Translations under genes and position numbers: made by a program
Source: Rhodoblastus sphagnicola
GTDB lineage: Bacteria > Pseudomonadota > Alphaproteobacteria > Rhizobiales > Beijerinckiaceae
Reading direction: 5' to 3'
Length of the DNA stretch: 64,000 nucleotides
NCBI RefSeq assembly: GCF_002937075.1
Contig: NZ_NHSJ01000043.1
Span: 62,001-126,000 of the forward strand
Notes under the pieces: model-generated
The model's database searches: none
What the model was told of the DNA's origin: nothing
The model's input: the letters and a program-made list of their open reading frames with translations, nothing else
In this document: in pieces, positions 8,892 to 19,032 of the stretch
How positions within the stretch are numbered: the first letter of the stretch is position 1
How the letters are laid out: the number at the start of each line of letters is the position of its first letter

Positions 8892-9335
8892 ATGGGCATA
8901 TCTGTTTCGGCGGGGGGCAAGGGGCGACGGCGGCGGGGTATGCCGCGCTATGGCGCCATGGCCGACATCAACATGACGCCCTTCATCGACGTCATGCTGG
9001 TCCTTCTGATCATTTTCATGGTCGCGGCCCCGCTGCTTTCGTCTGGCGTGCCGATCGATCTGCCCGCGACCAAGGCGGGTGAACTGAACATAGACAAGAA
9101 GCCGATCGCCGTCGCGATCAAGGACAATGGCGAAATCTACCTGATGGATCAGAAGATCGACCTCGCCCAGTTGGTCGATCAAGTGAAGGCTCAGGCCAAG
9201 GAAGGCGTCGATGAACGCGTCTATGTCCGCGCCGACAAGGACGTTCCCTATGGCAAAGTGGCGGAAGTCATGTCCGATCTGACCGCGGCGGGATTCAAGA
9301 AAGTCGCGCTCGTGACCCAGCAGGAGAAAAAATAG
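8892..9335 (+). CDS. tolR: Tol-Pal system protein TolR
   Basis: A 147-residue ExbD/TolR protein. After a short basic N-terminus (KGRRRRGMPRYG) comes the single membrane helix with the signature MADINMTPFIDVMLVLLIIFM, whose Asp in FIDV is the proton-carrying residue. The remaining periplasmic domain (IAVAIKDNGEIYLMDQKI onward) is the TolR fold. It follows tolQ by 14 bases and is encoded with tolA and tolB. Length and motifs are standard. Confidence 0.95.
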   Translation: MGISVSAGGKGRRRRGMPRYGAMADINMTPFIDVMLVLLIIFMVAAPLLSSGVPIDLPATKAGELNIDKKPIAVAIKDNGEIYLMDQKIDLAQLVDQVKAQAKEGVDERVYVRADKDVPYGKVAEVMSDLTAAGFKKVALVTQQEKK

Positions 9336-9465
9336 GGTTTTCCTCCAGGCGTGAATTCGGCGGCGGCCAACGACTTCATGCTTGGAATCCTTTGTTTTGG
9401 CAGGATTAATCTCCGAAAACCGGCGGCTGCTTTTCGGAAATCCTGCTCAGGAGAATGATGCGGCG

Positions 9466-10587
9466 GTGAAGATTTCGCGCTCCGAACCCGGCCTGTTGTT
9501 GTCGGCGGCGGTCCATTTGGGCGTGCTGGCGCTTCTGCTCGTCCATTTCTCCCTGGAGCCCAAATTCGAAGACGCCCAGGAGGCCGTGCCCGTCGAAACC
9601 ATCACCGACGCGCAATTCAGCCAGATCATGAAGGGCGAGAAATCCGCGAAGGAGGTTGCGGCCAAGCCACGGGTGGATCGCGTCGCGCGCGTCGAGGAGC
9701 AAAAGCCGACTCCCCCGACGCCTCAGGCGCAGAAGGACGTTCCGGCGCCGCCGCCGCCGCTTAAACGCCTGCCCGATCCTGTCGAGTCGAGCGAACCGCC
9801 GCCGCCGCCTCCCGTGCGGCCCGTGGAGCCGAAACCCACGCCCACGCCGAAACCGGCGCCAAAGCCCCCTGAAAAGGCCGAGCCAGAGGAAGAGCCGGAA
9901 AAGGACGACGCCGAGCCGGTCAAGCCTCCGCCGCGCCCGAAGCCGCCGGAAAAGAAGGTCGAGACCAAGCCGGAGCCTCCGAAGCCTCCGACTCCGCCGA
10001 CGCCGCCAAAGCCACAGGAAAAGCCGACGCCAAAACCGCCGAAACTGGATGAGGTCGCCAAGCTTTTGTCGCAGAGCAACGATGGCAAAGCCAACGACAA
10101 GCCGAGCGACAAGCCGGCGAAACCGAAATCCGGCGAGGAAAGCAACGCCCGACCCTCTCCGAATCTTTCGGAGGTGTCGAAACTGCTCAGTCATGAGGCG
10201 GCGCAATCGCAAGGTTCGGCGGGTCGCGAGGTCAGCCATGCCGCGTCTCTCGGGGCGGCCTCGGGACATGCCGCAAAGATGTCGCCCTCGATGGCCAACG
10301 CCTTCGATGGTTTCTTGCGCGAGCGCTACAAACAATGCTGGAACTATCTGTCCTTCTCCGATACGCCGCGCTATGTGCCGAAAATCCGCGTGGCGTTTCG
10401 TCAGGATGGATCGCTGGCGGCGACTCCGGTGTTGCTCAATCCTCCGGCTGATCCCGCCGCGCGGTCCTTGGCCGATAGCGCCTTGCGCGCCGTGCGATCG
10501 TGCGATCCTATGAAAATTCCAGCGCAATTCGCGCCCTTTTACGAGCAATGGAAGGATTCCACCGTCGCGTTCAATCCGCAGGACTGA
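9466..10587 (+). CDS. tolA: Cell envelope integrity protein TolA
   Basis: About 373 residues with the TolA layout: a single N-terminal membrane helix (LLLSAAVHLGVLALLLVHF), a very long Pro/Lys/Glu-rich periplasmic stalk (roughly residues 60-250), and a C-terminal domain with YKQCWNYLSF and LADSALRAVRSCDPMKIP that would contact Pal or TolB. The stalk is proline-rich rather than the Ala/Lys/Glu helix of E. coli TolA. The start is uncertain: GTG at 9466 follows AGGAG, whereas the frame stays open from a TTG at 9382. It transmits TolQR energy to the outer membrane. Confidence 0.88.
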   Translation: MKISRSEPGLLLSAAVHLGVLALLLVHFSLEPKFEDAQEAVPVETITDAQFSQIMKGEKSAKEVAAKPRVDRVARVEEQKPTPPTPQAQKDVPAPPPPLKRLPDPVESSEPPPPPPVRPVEPKPTPTPKPAPKPPEKAEPEEEPEKDDAEPVKPPPRPKPPEKKVETKPEPPKPPTPPTPPKPQEKPTPKPPKLDEVAKLLSQSNDGKANDKPSDKPAKPKSGEESNARPSPNLSEVSKLLSHEAAQSQGSAGREVSHAASLGAASGHAAKMSPSMANAFDGFLRERYKQCWNYLSFSDTPRYVPKIRVAFRQDGSLAATPVLLNPPADPAARSLADSALRAVRSCDPMKIPAQFAPFYEQWKDSTVAFNPQD

Positions 10588-10588
10588 C

Positions 10589-10605
10589 ATTTGACGCCGT
10601 CAAAT
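10589..10605. repeat. 17-base perfect palindrome in the tolA-tolB gap
   Basis: ATTTGACG and CGTCAAAT are perfect inverted arms around a single C, starting two bases after the tolA stop codon. It could be an operator or a small RNA hairpin; no U-run follows, so it is unlikely to be an intrinsic terminator. Confidence 0.4.
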
Positions 10606-10660
10606 TTGCTGCGCGCGCCGGACTTAAAAGTTCACGATCCCAACATCCAGGACGAGAGAA

Positions 10661-11947
10661 ATGACCTTTGCCCCCACTCGCCGTAACGTAACTGCCCTGC
10701 TGAGCGGACTGGCCGCGGTCCCGTTGTTGCGCGGCTCTGGTCACGCGGAACGTTACATCGACGTTCATGGCGGCGGCGATTTCAAGCCGGTCAATGTCGT
10801 CGTCGCGCCCTTCGGCGGCGACAGCGGCGCGGCGATGAGTTCAATCATCGTCAACAATTTCAAGCGTTCCGTCTTCATCAATCCTGTCGAGGGCGGCGAC
10901 ATGGGCGCCGACGCGCCGAACCTGGACGCGGCGCGTTCCGTCAACGCCCAATATGTCGTCACCGGCCGCTCCGGCCGTGGCGACGGGCGGATGAAAACCG
11001 AATTCCGGCTTTGGGATGTCGGCTCGGGCGCTCAGGCGTCTGGACAGCAATATGTCACCGACCCCAACAATTCACGCCGGGTCGCCCATATCGTTTCCGA
11101 CGCCATTTTCTCGAAAATCACCGGTGAGAAGGGCTTTTTCGATACGCGCGTCGCCTTCGTCGACGAGAGCGGCCCGCGCGAGAACCGCCGCAAGCGGTTG
11201 TCGATCATGGACCTGGACGGCGCGAACGTTCGGCATTTGACGCGCGGTGACGATCTGGTCGTGACGCCCAGGTTTTCGCCAAATTCCCAGGAACTCACCT
11301 ATATGGCGTTCGGCTCCGAAGACCCGCGCGTTTTCCTGCTCAACATCGACACCGGCCAGCGCGAAGTCGTGGGCAATTTCCCCGGAATGACCTTTTCGCC
11401 GCGTTTCTCGCCGGATGGACAGCGCGTCGTGATGTCGCTGGAGCAGGCTGGCTCCGCGAATCTCTATTCGATGGATCTGCGCACGCGCGCGACGACGCGC
11501 CTGACCGATACCGGGGCGATCGACACGTCCCCATCCTATTCGCCGGACGGATCGAAAATCGTGTTCGAATCGGATCGCGGCGGCACCCAGCAAATCTATG
11601 TCATGGGGGCGGGGGGAGGCGGCGCCAACCGCATCTCTTTCGGCGCCGGCCGATATTCCACCCCTGTCTGGTCGCCGAAGGGGGACTACATCGCCTTCAC
11701 CCGCCAGGGCAATGGCGGTTTCGCGATCGGCGTCATGAAGCCCGACGGTTCCGGCGAGCGGATTCTCACCGAAGGGTTCCATAACGAAGGTCCGAGTTGG
11801 GCGCCCAACGGTTTGTTCGTCATATTCTTCCGCAATGGCGGGGGCGGCCCGAAGCTGTTCATGAGCGATATTCTGGGCCGCGCCGAGTTCCCCGTGCAGA
11901 CGCCGGGCTTTGCGTCGGACCCGTCCTGGAGTCCTCTGCTTGGATAG
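10661..11947 (+). CDS. tolB: Tol-Pal system beta-propeller protein TolB
   Basis: A 428-residue periplasmic protein. An N-terminal export signal ([17 protein letters not shown], with a twin Arg) precedes the alpha/beta D1 domain, and from about residue 180 there are repeated blades of the PD40/WD40-like type, seen as [43 protein letters not shown] and [14 protein letters not shown]. TolB binds Pal and TolA and contributes to outer-membrane constriction. It starts at ATG after AGGACGAGAGAA. Length is typical for alphaproteobacteria. Confidence 0.95.
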   Translation: MTFAPTRRNVTALLSGLAAVPLLRGSGHAERYIDVHGGGDFKPVNVVVAPFGGDSGAAMSSIIVNNFKRSVFINPVEGGDMGADAPNLDAARSVNAQYVVTGRSGRGDGRMKTEFRLWDVGSGAQASGQQYVTDPNNSRRVAHIVSDAIFSKITGEKGFFDTRVAFVDESGPRENRRKRLSIMDLDGANVRHLTRGDDLVVTPRFSPNSQELTYMAFGSEDPRVFLLNIDTGQREVVGNFPGMTFSPRFSPDGQRVVMSLEQAGSANLYSMDLRTRATTRLTDTGAIDTSPSYSPDGSKIVFESDRGGTQQIYVMGAGGGGANRISFGAGRYSTPVWSPKGDYIAFTRQGNGGFAIGVMKPDGSGERILTEGFHNEGPSWAPNGLFVIFFRNGGGGPKLFMSDILGRAEFPVQTPGFASDPSWSPLLG

Positions 11948-11985
11948 AGCGAGGCTTTCGCCCCATTCTGGCCAGAAACATCTTG

Positions 11986-12002
11986 TTAACCATGACGTTA
12001 AA
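11986..12002 (+). promoter_or_regulatory. TTAACCAT and a second TTAA before pal
   Basis: TTAACCAT at 11986-11993 is followed by TTAA at 11999-12002 (TTAA-N9-TTAA counted from the first tetramer), about 120 bases before the pal start. It is similar to but not identical with the TTAA-N7-TTAA CtrA box. The octamer is shared with the region before tolQ. Confidence 0.3.
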
Positions 12003-12118
12003 CGTCTCAAATTCGCCGGATTTCGTTACCCGTCATCAAGGTTACGAAAACCTTTGCTTAATGTTCGCAGGCTACGACTGGCGGAAAGCACATTCCGCCA
12101 GCCTAGGGAGCGCGTCGG

Positions 12119-12643
12119 ATGAATAGTTTTGGCTCGATGCATGGATTGAAATTCGCCGTGGCGATCGCCGCGGCCTTGGCTTTGGGCGCTTGCTCCAAGA
12201 ACCCGACTGATCTCGATAGTCTCAACGGATCGGGCGCGGGCGGTTCTGGCGGCGTCGGCGCCGCCGGGTCCGCCCGGCCTGGTTCGACCCAGGATTTCGT
12301 CGTGAATGTCGGCGATCGCGTCTTCTTCGACAGCGATTCGTCCGAGATCAACGGCGCGGGCCAGGCCACGCTGGACAAGCAGGCGAATTGGCTCAACCAA
12401 TACAGAAGCTACGCCTTCACCGTCGAGGGTCATGCGGACGAACGCGGCACCCGCGAGTATAATTTCGCGCTTGGCGCCCGCCGCGCCGAGTCGGCAAAAA
12501 ACTATCTCGTCGCCCGCGGCGTCTCGGCTTCGCGCATCAAGACGATTTCATACGGCAAGGAGCGTCCTGTCGCCGTTTGCGACGATATTTCCTGCTGGTC
12601 GCAGAATCGCCGCGCCGTGACCGTGCTGAAACCCGGCAGTTGA
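12119..12643 (+). CDS. pal: Peptidoglycan-associated lipoprotein Pal
   Basis: A 174-residue outer-membrane lipoprotein. The signal peptide ends in the lipobox LALGACS, so the mature protein starts at the Cys near residue 25. A Gly/Ser/Ala-rich linker leads to the C-terminal OmpA-like domain with DRVFFDSDSSEI, YAFTVEGHADERGTREYN and ALGARRAESAKNYL, which hold the peptidoglycan-binding Asp and Arg. It anchors the outer membrane to the wall and is pulled by TolA. A strong terminator follows the stop codon. Confidence 0.95.
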   Translation: MNSFGSMHGLKFAVAIAAALALGACSKNPTDLDSLNGSGAGGSGGVGAAGSARPGSTQDFVVNVGDRVFFDSDSSEINGAGQATLDKQANWLNQYRSYAFTVEGHADERGTREYNFALGARRAESAKNYLVARGVSASRIKTISYGKERPVAVCDDISCWSQNRRAVTVLKPGS

Positions 12644-12681
12644 CCGGCCGATTGACTCAAATAGCCTGCCCGATAAGGAAA

Positions 12682-12708
12682 TCCGACGCTTCGGCGTCGG
12701 AATTTTTC
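12682..12708 (+). terminator. Rho-independent terminator after pal
   Basis: TCCGACGC and GCGTCGGA form a perfect eight-base-pair stem with a TTCG tetraloop, followed by ATTTTTC. It lies about 40 bases after the pal stop and separates the tol-pal unit from cpoB. Confidence 0.85.
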
Positions 12709-12804
12709 GTTGCGCGTTTCTCGGCCCGCAAAAGCCATTTTTCGTGCTTATCGCAACGCGAGCTATGATAAATTTCAGCGAGTCAAACTTGAGCCGAGGA
12801 TGGA

Positions 12805-13806
12805 ATGGGACGATTTGAACCCAGGGCGAATCTTCGCGCCGGCTGGCGGCCGGTTGCGGCTTCGATCGTTTTGGCCCTCATGGCCACGACGACCTGCGCG
12901 CAAAATTATGAGCGGCCGCCCGCCGATATCGAGGAGCGCGGTTCCGGAGGCGCCGACGCGGGCGAAAGCATCCGCGTGGACCGTCTGGAGTCGCAGGTGC
13001 GCGCTCTGAACGGCCAAGTCGAGCAATTGCAGTATCAGACCAAACGCCTGGAAGAGATGCTTCGCAAGTTCCAGATGGACGTGGACGCGCGTTTTCAGGA
13101 CCATGGCGGGCGTCAGCCGCAGGCGCCGCAACGCCGTTCGGATAGTCAGGACCAGCCGCCGTCGCCTCAAGACGCGCTGAACCAACCCGCGACGAACGCT
13201 CCGCCGCCCGCGGTAAGCGAGGGGCGCCGCCGCGATGCATTCGATCCGTCGCTTCAGAATGGGGCGGCCGGCGCGCCAAGAGAGCTGGGCTCGCCGAACT
13301 CGGCCAGCAAGCCTCTTCGCGCCGACGGTCGCGATCCGACGGCGCCGATGGACATCAGTCCCGCAAACGGACGTGTCGCGACACCGGCGGCTTCGCCGCC
13401 CCAAGCCGCGATGGCCCCGGCCGATCCGGTGAAGGCGGATTTCGACGCCGCCGCCGAGTTGCTGAACGCTCAACGATACGACGCCGCGCAGCAGGCGTTT
13501 TCGAGCTTCCTGCAGAAGCATCCGGGCACACGCTACAACGCGCCCGCGATCTATCATTTTGGCGAAAGCTATTATTTTCAAAATCGGCATCGCGAGGCGG
13601 CCGAGCAGTTCCTGAAGATTGCGACCGATTATTCCAAGAGCAGCGTCGCGCCCGGCGCGATGGTTAAATTGGGTGTTTCGCTCAATGCGCTGGGGGCGAA
13701 AGAGCAGGCTTGCGCGTTCTTCGCCGAGGTTCCGCACAAATACCCCAATGCGTCGGCGTCCGAAAAACAGGCGGCCGCGCGCGAGGCGAAAAAGGCCGCC
13801 TGTTGA
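12805..13806 (+). CDS. cpoB: Cell division coordinator CpoB (YbgF)
   Basis: A 333-residue periplasmic protein. A short signal segment (VAASIVLALMATTTCAQ) is followed by a coiled coil (VDRLESQVRALNGQVEQLQYQTKRL is its start), a long Pro/Ala-rich linker and a C-terminal TPR domain from about residue 210, seen in AAAELLNAQRYDAAQQAFSSF and YHFGESYYFQNRHREAAEQF. CpoB couples the Tol machine with septal peptidoglycan synthesis. It follows pal, as in most proteobacteria, and its stop codon overlaps the probable TTG start of tilS. Confidence 0.92.
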   Translation: MGRFEPRANLRAGWRPVAASIVLALMATTTCAQNYERPPADIEERGSGGADAGESIRVDRLESQVRALNGQVEQLQYQTKRLEEMLRKFQMDVDARFQDHGGRQPQAPQRRSDSQDQPPSPQDALNQPATNAPPPAVSEGRRRDAFDPSLQNGAAGAPRELGSPNSASKPLRADGRDPTAPMDISPANGRVATPAASPPQAAMAPADPVKADFDAAAELLNAQRYDAAQQAFSSFLQKHPGTRYNAPAIYHFGESYYFQNRHREAAEQFLKIATDYSKSSVAPGAMVKLGVSLNALGAKEQACAFFAEVPHKYPNASASEKQAAAREAKKAAC

Positions 13807-14819
13807 GCGACGACGAAGCCGCTTTGGAACCGGCGAAGCTGTTTTCCGCGCTCGCGCCCGGCTCCAAACTTCTGCTCGCGGTGTCCGGCGGTCCCGATTC
13901 CATGGCGCTGCTGCGCCTAGCGGCGGCTTGGCGAGACGGTTCGCGGCGAGACGGTTCCTTGACGCCCCCGGCTCTGGCGGCCGCCACGGTCGATCATGGC
14001 CTGAGGCCCGAAAGCGCGGCCGAGGCGGAAAAAGTCGCCGAATGGTCTCGAGCGCTGGGCATACCGCATCGGATTCTGCTCTGGAGCGGCGAGAAGCCGA
14101 CCACTGGCGTGCAGGAGCGCGCCCGGAGCGCGCGCTACCACCTGCTGTGTCAACACCTGCGCGAGATTGACGCCGAGGCTGTGGCGACGGCGCATCATGC
14201 CGACGATCAATGGGAAACCGTGATGATGCGGTTGTCGCGCGGCAGCGGCATCGCTGGCTTGGCCGGAATGTCGGGCGATCAGGAAGTTTTTGGCGGACGG
14301 CTTGTCCGGCCGCTGCTTCAGGTGTCCAAAGCGACATTGGTCGATTATTGCCGCCGCCACGGGCAGGCGTTTTTCAACGATCCATCAAATGAAGATCCCC
14401 GATTTGAGCGGTCGAAATGGCGGGAGCTTGCGGCGCCGTTGCACCGCCTCGGTTTGACGCGAGAGCGCGCTGCGCGGCTGTGCGCGCGGGCTGAAAAATT
14501 TGATCACGCTCTCGAATGGGCTGCGACACGTTTTTTTTCAAAGGTCGAAATTTCGAACGAAAAAAATGCCTATGATCTGTCGGCCGCCGAGGATACGCCA
14601 CAGGCGATCATGGAATATTTCCTGCAAGACGCGTTGTCCAAGGCCGCCGGGGCGCCGCCGGCGCGCCTAGAGCGCCTGGAGGATTTCGCGAGGAGACTGG
14701 GCCTTGCGCTCCGGGCAGGGACCGAGCTTCGCGCGACCCTGGGAGGCTGCACGCTTGCCCTGAACAGAAGCAAACGGTTGAGAATCGCTTTGGAACCCGA
14801 GCGCAAACGGGGACTTTAG
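13803..14819 (+). CDS. tilS: tRNA(Ile)-lysidine synthase TilS
   Basis: About 338 residues. The PP-loop motif [15 protein letters not shown] near residue 20 marks the N-type ATP pyrophosphatase that attaches lysine to C34 of tRNA-Ile(CAU), giving AUA decoding. The [15 protein letters not shown] motif is a conserved active-site segment, followed by RPLL and the NEDPRFERS loop. The frame is open further upstream, inside cpoB, but TTG at 13803 overlaps the cpoB stop and gives the expected length before the PP-loop. The order cpoB-tilS-ftsH is standard. Confidence 0.92.
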   Translation: MSDDEAALEPAKLFSALAPGSKLLLAVSGGPDSMALLRLAAAWRDGSRRDGSLTPPALAAATVDHGLRPESAAEAEKVAEWSRALGIPHRILLWSGEKPTTGVQERARSARYHLLCQHLREIDAEAVATAHHADDQWETVMMRLSRGSGIAGLAGMSGDQEVFGGRLVRPLLQVSKATLVDYCRRHGQAFFNDPSNEDPRFERSKWRELAAPLHRLGLTRERAARLCARAEKFDHALEWAATRFFSKVEISNEKNAYDLSAAEDTPQAIMEYFLQDALSKAAGAPPARLERLEDFARRLGLALRAGTELRATLGGCTLALNRSKRLRIALEPERKRGL

Positions 14820-14928
14820 CGCGCGAAGCAGTCCGCCTTCCCTTGGCAAGTGGAACCTGGGCAACTACATTGATGTTTCTCCGCGACCGGCGCGCTTCCA
14901 TCGACCGGGAAGGTTACGCAAGAAAGAG

Positions 14929-16854
14929 ATGAATCCAAATTTCCGCAATTTCGCCCTTTGGGTGATCATCGTTCTGCTTGTCGTGGCTCTCGTGGTGCTG
15001 TTCCAGAAGCCCAGCGAGCGCGCGCCCGCGCAGGAAATCAACTACAGCCAGCTCCTGGCCGACGCCGATCAGGGGCGCATCAAGGACGTGACGATTTCCG
15101 GCGCTGAGATCACCGGGCATTACAGCGACGGCAAGTCGTTCTCTATCTATTCGCCCAACGATCCCAGTCTGGTTCAGACGCTGAACAAGAAGGGCGTCCA
15201 GATTACCGCGCGTCCGCCTTCGGACGGCAACAATTGGCTGGTGACGCTCCTCGTCAATGGCCTTCCGCTGATCGCCTTCATCGGCATGTGGATTTTCCTG
15301 TCCCGGCAGATGCAAGGCGCGGGAGGCAAGGCCATGGGGTTTGGCAAGTCAAAAGCCAAGCTCTTGACCGAGGCGCATGGTCGCGTGACCTTCGAGGACG
15401 TCGCCGGCGTGGACGAGGCCAAGGAAGACCTGGAGGAAATCGTAGAATTTCTGCGCGATCCCCAGAAATTCCAGCGCCTCGGCGGACGCATCCCGCGCGG
15501 CGTGCTGCTGGTCGGCCCGCCGGGCACGGGCAAGACGCTGCTGGCGCGCGCGATCGCGGGCGAAGCCAATGTGCCGTTCTTCACGATTTCCGGATCGGAT
15601 TTCGTTGAAATGTTCGTCGGCGTCGGCGCGAGCCGCGTGCGCGACATGTTCGAGCAGGCCAAGAAGAACGCGCCCTGCATCATCTTCATCGACGAAATCG
15701 ATGCGGTTGGCCGTCATCGCGGCGCTGGCCTCGGCGGCGGCAACGACGAACGCGAGCAGACGCTGAATCAGCTGCTGGTCGAAATGGACGGCTTTGAAGC
15801 CAATGAAGGCATCATTCTCATCGCCGCGACCAACCGCCCGGACGTTCTCGATCCGGCGCTGCTCAGGCCCGGCCGTTTCGATCGCCAGATCGTCGTGCCC
15901 AATCCCGATGTCATCGGCCGCGAGAAAATCCTGCGGGTGCATGCGCGCAAGGTTCCGTTGTCGCCCGATGTCGACCTCAAGGTCATCGCGCGGGGCACCC
16001 CCGGTTTCTCCGGCGCGGATCTGATGAACCTCGTCAACGAGGCGGCCCTCCTGGCGGCGCGGCGCGGCAAGCGCGTCGTCACGAAGGACGAGTTCGAAGA
16101 CGCCAAGGACAAGATCATGATGGGCGCGGAGCGCCGCACCATGGTCATGACCGAACAGGAAAAGCTGCTCACGGCCTACCACGAGGGCGGCCACGCCATC
16201 GTTGCGCTCAATGTCGCGGCGACCGATCCGGTTCACAAGGCGACGATCATCCCGCGCGGTCGCGCGCTCGGCATGGTCATGCAGCTGCCGGAGCGTGACA
16301 AGCTGTCGATGAGCTTCGAACAGATGACGTCGCGTTTGGCTGTGCTGATGGGTGGCCGCGTCTCCGAGGAAGTCATTTTCGGCAAGGACAAGGTCACCTC
16401 CGGCGCCCAAAGCGATATCGAACAGGCGACCAAGCTTGCTCGAGCGATGGTGACGCGCTGGGGCTTTTCCGACGAACTCGGGACAGTGATGTACGGGGAG
16501 AACCAGGAAGAGGTGTTCCTCGGCTACTCCATGGGGCGTCAGCAGAACATCTCGGAGGCCACTTCGCAGAAGATCGACAGCGAAGTCCGTCGGCTCGTCG
16601 AGGCCGGACAGGCCGAGGCGCGCAAGATCATCACCGAGAAGCGCGACAATCTGGAGGCTTTGGCCAAGGGATTGCTCGAATACGAAACCCTGTCGGGAGA
16701 TGAGATCCGCAACCTCCTTGAGGGTATTCCCCCTGTGCGCGAGAGTGACGAGCCGCCGACAACGCCGCGTCGTTCCGCCGTCCCGGCTGCGGGGAAAGCA
16801 AACTGGGGGGCGCCGGACGCCGACCCCGGTCTCGCGCCAGCTCCGCAATCCTGA
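14929..16854 (+). CDS. ftsH: ATP-dependent zinc metalloprotease FtsH
   Basis: A 641-residue membrane-anchored AAA protease. Two N-terminal membrane helices ([18 protein letters not shown] and [16 protein letters not shown]) flank a small periplasmic domain. The AAA module carries Walker [12 protein letters not shown], Walker [12 protein letters not shown] and the second region of homology [18 protein letters not shown]. The protease domain has the zinc motif HEGGH. It degrades misfolded membrane proteins and regulators such as LpxC in other bacteria. Length and order are normal. A hairpin follows the stop codon. Confidence 0.96.
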   Translation: MNPNFRNFALWVIIVLLVVALVVLFQKPSERAPAQEINYSQLLADADQGRIKDVTISGAEITGHYSDGKSFSIYSPNDPSLVQTLNKKGVQITARPPSDGNNWLVTLLVNGLPLIAFIGMWIFLSRQMQGAGGKAMGFGKSKAKLLTEAHGRVTFEDVAGVDEAKEDLEEIVEFLRDPQKFQRLGGRIPRGVLLVGPPGTGKTLLARAIAGEANVPFFTISGSDFVEMFVGVGASRVRDMFEQAKKNAPCIIFIDEIDAVGRHRGAGLGGGNDEREQTLNQLLVEMDGFEANEGIILIAATNRPDVLDPALLRPGRFDRQIVVPNPDVIGREKILRVHARKVPLSPDVDLKVIARGTPGFSGADLMNLVNEAALLAARRGKRVVTKDEFEDAKDKIMMGAERRTMVMTEQEKLLTAYHEGGHAIVALNVAATDPVHKATIIPRGRALGMVMQLPERDKLSMSFEQMTSRLAVLMGGRVSEEVIFGKDKVTSGAQSDIEQATKLARAMVTRWGFSDELGTVMYGENQEEVFLGYSMGRQQNISEATSQKIDSEVRRLVEAGQAEARKIITEKRDNLEALAKGLLEYETLSGDEIRNLLEGIPPVRESDEPPTTPRRSAVPAAGKANWGAPDADPGLAPAPQS

Positions 16855-16869
16855 CCGGTTCATCTGGTT

Positions 16870-16900
16870 CAACGGGCGGCTTTGCCGCCCGTTGACGTTT
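16870..16900 (+). terminator. Probable terminator after ftsH
   Basis: An 11-base-pair perfect stem (CAACGGGCGGC at 16870-16880, GCCGCCCGTTG at 16884-16894) with a three-base loop is followed by only a short T-rich stretch. It ends the tilS-ftsH transcript or attenuates read-through to glmM. Confidence 0.6.
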
Positions 16901-16996
16901 AGGGAGGCTGTCCCTGTAAAACCTGTTCACGAAATGTGAATGGGAGCCTTCCGCATCTAGTATATATTCGCTGAAAATTTCTGGAGATTCGCAAAT

Positions 16997-18337
16997 ATGA
17001 GCCGCAAGTTTTTCGGCACGGACGGCATTCGCGGCCTCGCCAACAAAGTCATCACGCCGGACCTGGCGCTGAAGGTCGGGCAGGCAGCCGGCATCGTATT
17101 CCAGACGGGCGATTATCGGCACCGTGTTGTTATCGGCAAGGACACGCGGCTCTCCGGTTACATGATCGAATACGCCATGGTCGCCGGTTTCACTTCCGTG
17201 GGCATGGACGTTCTTCTGCTTGGCCCGATGCCGACGCCGGCGGTGGCCATGTTGACCCGCTCGATGCGCGCGGATCTCGGCGTCATGATTTCCGCGTCTC
17301 ACAATGCTTTCGAGGACAACGGCATCAAATTGTTTGGTCCCCAGGGATTCAAGCTGTCCGACGAGGTCGAACGGCAGATCGAGGTCCTGATGGAGTCCGA
17401 TCTCGGTTCGAAACTCGCGACCTCCTCCAGTCTCGGTCGCGCACGTCGCGTGGATGACGTTCGCGCCCGCTATGTCGAATTCGCCAAGCACACCTTGCCG
17501 CGCAACATGTCATTCGAAGGCATGCGCGTGGTGATCGACTGCGCCAATGGCGCGGCCTACAAGGTGGCGCCGGAAGCCCTGTGGGAGCTGGGCGCCGAGG
17601 TTTTTTCGGTCGGCGTCGATCCCGACGGATTCAACATCAACCGCAATGTCGGCTCGACCGCGCCGCAAGCCCTCGCGCAAAAGGTGCGCGAACTGCGCGC
17701 CGACATCGGTATTGCCCTTGATGGCGACGCCGACCGGGTTCTGATCGTCGATGAACATGGCCATCTTGTTGACGGCGACCAACTTATGGCTGTTGTCGCG
17801 CAGGACTGGCGAGAGGACGGAAAATTGTCGCGACCCGGGATCGTCGCGACCGTGATGTCCAATCTCGGACTGGAGCGCTATCTCGCCTCTCTCGGCTTGT
17901 CGCTGGCGCGGACGCCGGTGGGCGACCGCTACGTGCTCGAGCACATGCGCGAGCATGGCTATAACGTCGGCGGCGAGCAATCCGGACACATGATCCTGTC
18001 CGATTATTGCACGACGGGCGATGGTCTGGTGGCTGCGATGCAGGTGATGGCGGTCGTCAAACGGCGCGGCAAGCCGGTTTCGGAAGTCTGCCACGCGTTC
18101 GATCCCTTGCCGCAAATCCTGAAAAACGTCCGTTTCAAGGGCGGAAAGCCCTTGGAGACGGCCTCGGTGGCGAAGGCGATCCAGGCGGCCAAGGACAAGC
18201 TTGGCGGCGAGGGGCGACTGGTGATCCGTCCCTCCGGCACGGAGCCTGTGATTCGCGTCATGGCCGAGGGGGATGACCGGGCCTTGGTCGAGAGCATCGT
18301 GGACGATGTCTGCGAAGCGGTCGCCGCCGCCGCCTAG
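16997..18337 (+). CDS. glmM: Phosphoglucosamine mutase GlmM
   Basis: A 446-residue alpha-D-phosphohexomutase that converts glucosamine-6-phosphate to glucosamine-1-phosphate for UDP-GlcNAc synthesis. It begins [13 protein letters not shown] (phosphate-binding start). The phosphoserine loop is [15 protein letters not shown] near residue 100, the metal loop is [13 protein letters not shown], the sugar loop is GGEQSGHM and the C-terminal phosphate loop is [15 protein letters not shown]. Length is standard. The stop codon coincides with the left edge of a dispersed repeat. Confidence 0.96.
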   Translation: MSRKFFGTDGIRGLANKVITPDLALKVGQAAGIVFQTGDYRHRVVIGKDTRLSGYMIEYAMVAGFTSVGMDVLLLGPMPTPAVAMLTRSMRADLGVMISASHNAFEDNGIKLFGPQGFKLSDEVERQIEVLMESDLGSKLATSSSLGRARRVDDVRARYVEFAKHTLPRNMSFEGMRVVIDCANGAAYKVAPEALWELGAEVFSVGVDPDGFNINRNVGSTAPQALAQKVRELRADIGIALDGDADRVLIVDEHGHLVDGDQLMAVVAQDWREDGKLSRPGIVATVMSNLGLERYLASLGLSLARTPVGDRYVLEHMREHGYNVGGEQSGHMILSDYCTTGDGLVAAMQVMAVVKRRGKPVSEVCHAFDPLPQILKNVRFKGGKPLETASVAKAIQAAKDKLGGEGRLVIRPSGTEPVIRVMAEGDDRALVESIVDDVCEAVAAAA

Positions 18338-18404
18338 AGCATGATCGCAAAAAGTGGACACCGGTTTTTGGAAAAGATCGTGCGAAAACAAAGAGTCTAG
18401 AGCA
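18335..18404. repeat. Dispersed Rhizobiales-type palindromic repeat
   Basis: The 70-base unit starts at the glmM stop codon with TAGAGCATGATCGC and ends TCTAGAGCAC. GCATGATC (18339-18346) and GATCGTGC (18376-18383) form inverted arms around a GTGGACACCGGTTTTTGG centre. This layout matches a short intergenic repeat that recurs many times in Hyphomicrobiales genomes. The right edge abuts the IS66 remnant. Identification as that repeat is from recall of its typical sequence. Confidence 0.7.
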
Positions 18405-18410
18405 CGGATG

Positions 18411-18720
18411 CGTTTCCGTGTAAGCCATGCCTGCGGGTCGGCGTCGTTGAGCTTGCAGCTCTCGACCGGCGTGAAGACCGCTGCGGCCCTATGGCCCCGG
18501 CGTCGGAACCGGCGAACGTCCAGTCGCGGCGCCCGACCGCTATGCCTCTCAGGGGGCGCTCGGCGGCGTCATTGGTCAGGCAGACGCGGCCGTCGTCAAG
18601 GAAACGCGTGAACGCGACCCGTCGCGACAGGCGGTAATAGATGTCCTTGGCGAGATCGGTCTTGGCCGAGAGCTTCGCGCGCTGCTCGGTCAGGCACACA
18701 CGCAAGTCCTCGACGAGGAT
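18411..18720 (-). pseudogene. IS66-family transposase, C-terminal remnant with frameshift
   Basis: The leftward frame encodes LTEQRAKLSAKTDLAKDIYY, then FTRFLDDGRVCLTNDAAERP and RRDWTFAGSDAG. This is the C-terminal part of the DDE transposase of IS66 elements, including the conserved N-D-A-x-E-R catalytic Glu region. After GSDAG the match continues in another frame (VESCKLNDADPQAWLT), so a frameshift is present. The first three quarters of the transposase are missing, and no complete terminal repeats are seen. Upstream in-frame sequence to 18933 has no recognisable match. It is a dead relic of an insertion next to a dispersed repeat. Confidence 0.75.
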
Positions 18721-19032
18721 CGTGTCCCCGTGCGTGGTGTAGGACGACGGGAGAAAGCCGCTTGCGAAGCGCGCTCCCGGTAGCGCCGCAGCCAACGTTC
18801 GCGCATGACTTGCGAGTGTTGCCATCGCTTCATCGCGCTCTATATCTCCAAGGCGCACACCTTGCATATTTCTATCCAAATCAGCGCGGCGCGTCATGAC
18901 TCGAAGCAGGCGCCGTATGCGGTAGCGCCGCACGTAAGGATCTGAGGGGGTGTGGGGAAACTCACGTCCCCACCGTGACCGTCCTGTTGTGCAACGCGGT
19001 TCCGGTCAGCAACGTCGCGCTCGACCGCTGAC

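Noticed and set aside
9406-10590. 394-codon leftward frame
   Set aside because: Arg-rich shadow of the proline-rich tolA stalk; no start context or family features.
12775-14337. 520-codon leftward frame
   Set aside because: Antisense to cpoB and tilS, both well supported; strongly Arg-rich translation.
18721-18933. In-frame upstream extension of the IS66 relic as a real gene
   Set aside because: No recognisable family, no ribosome site, and it joins a frameshifted transposase end.
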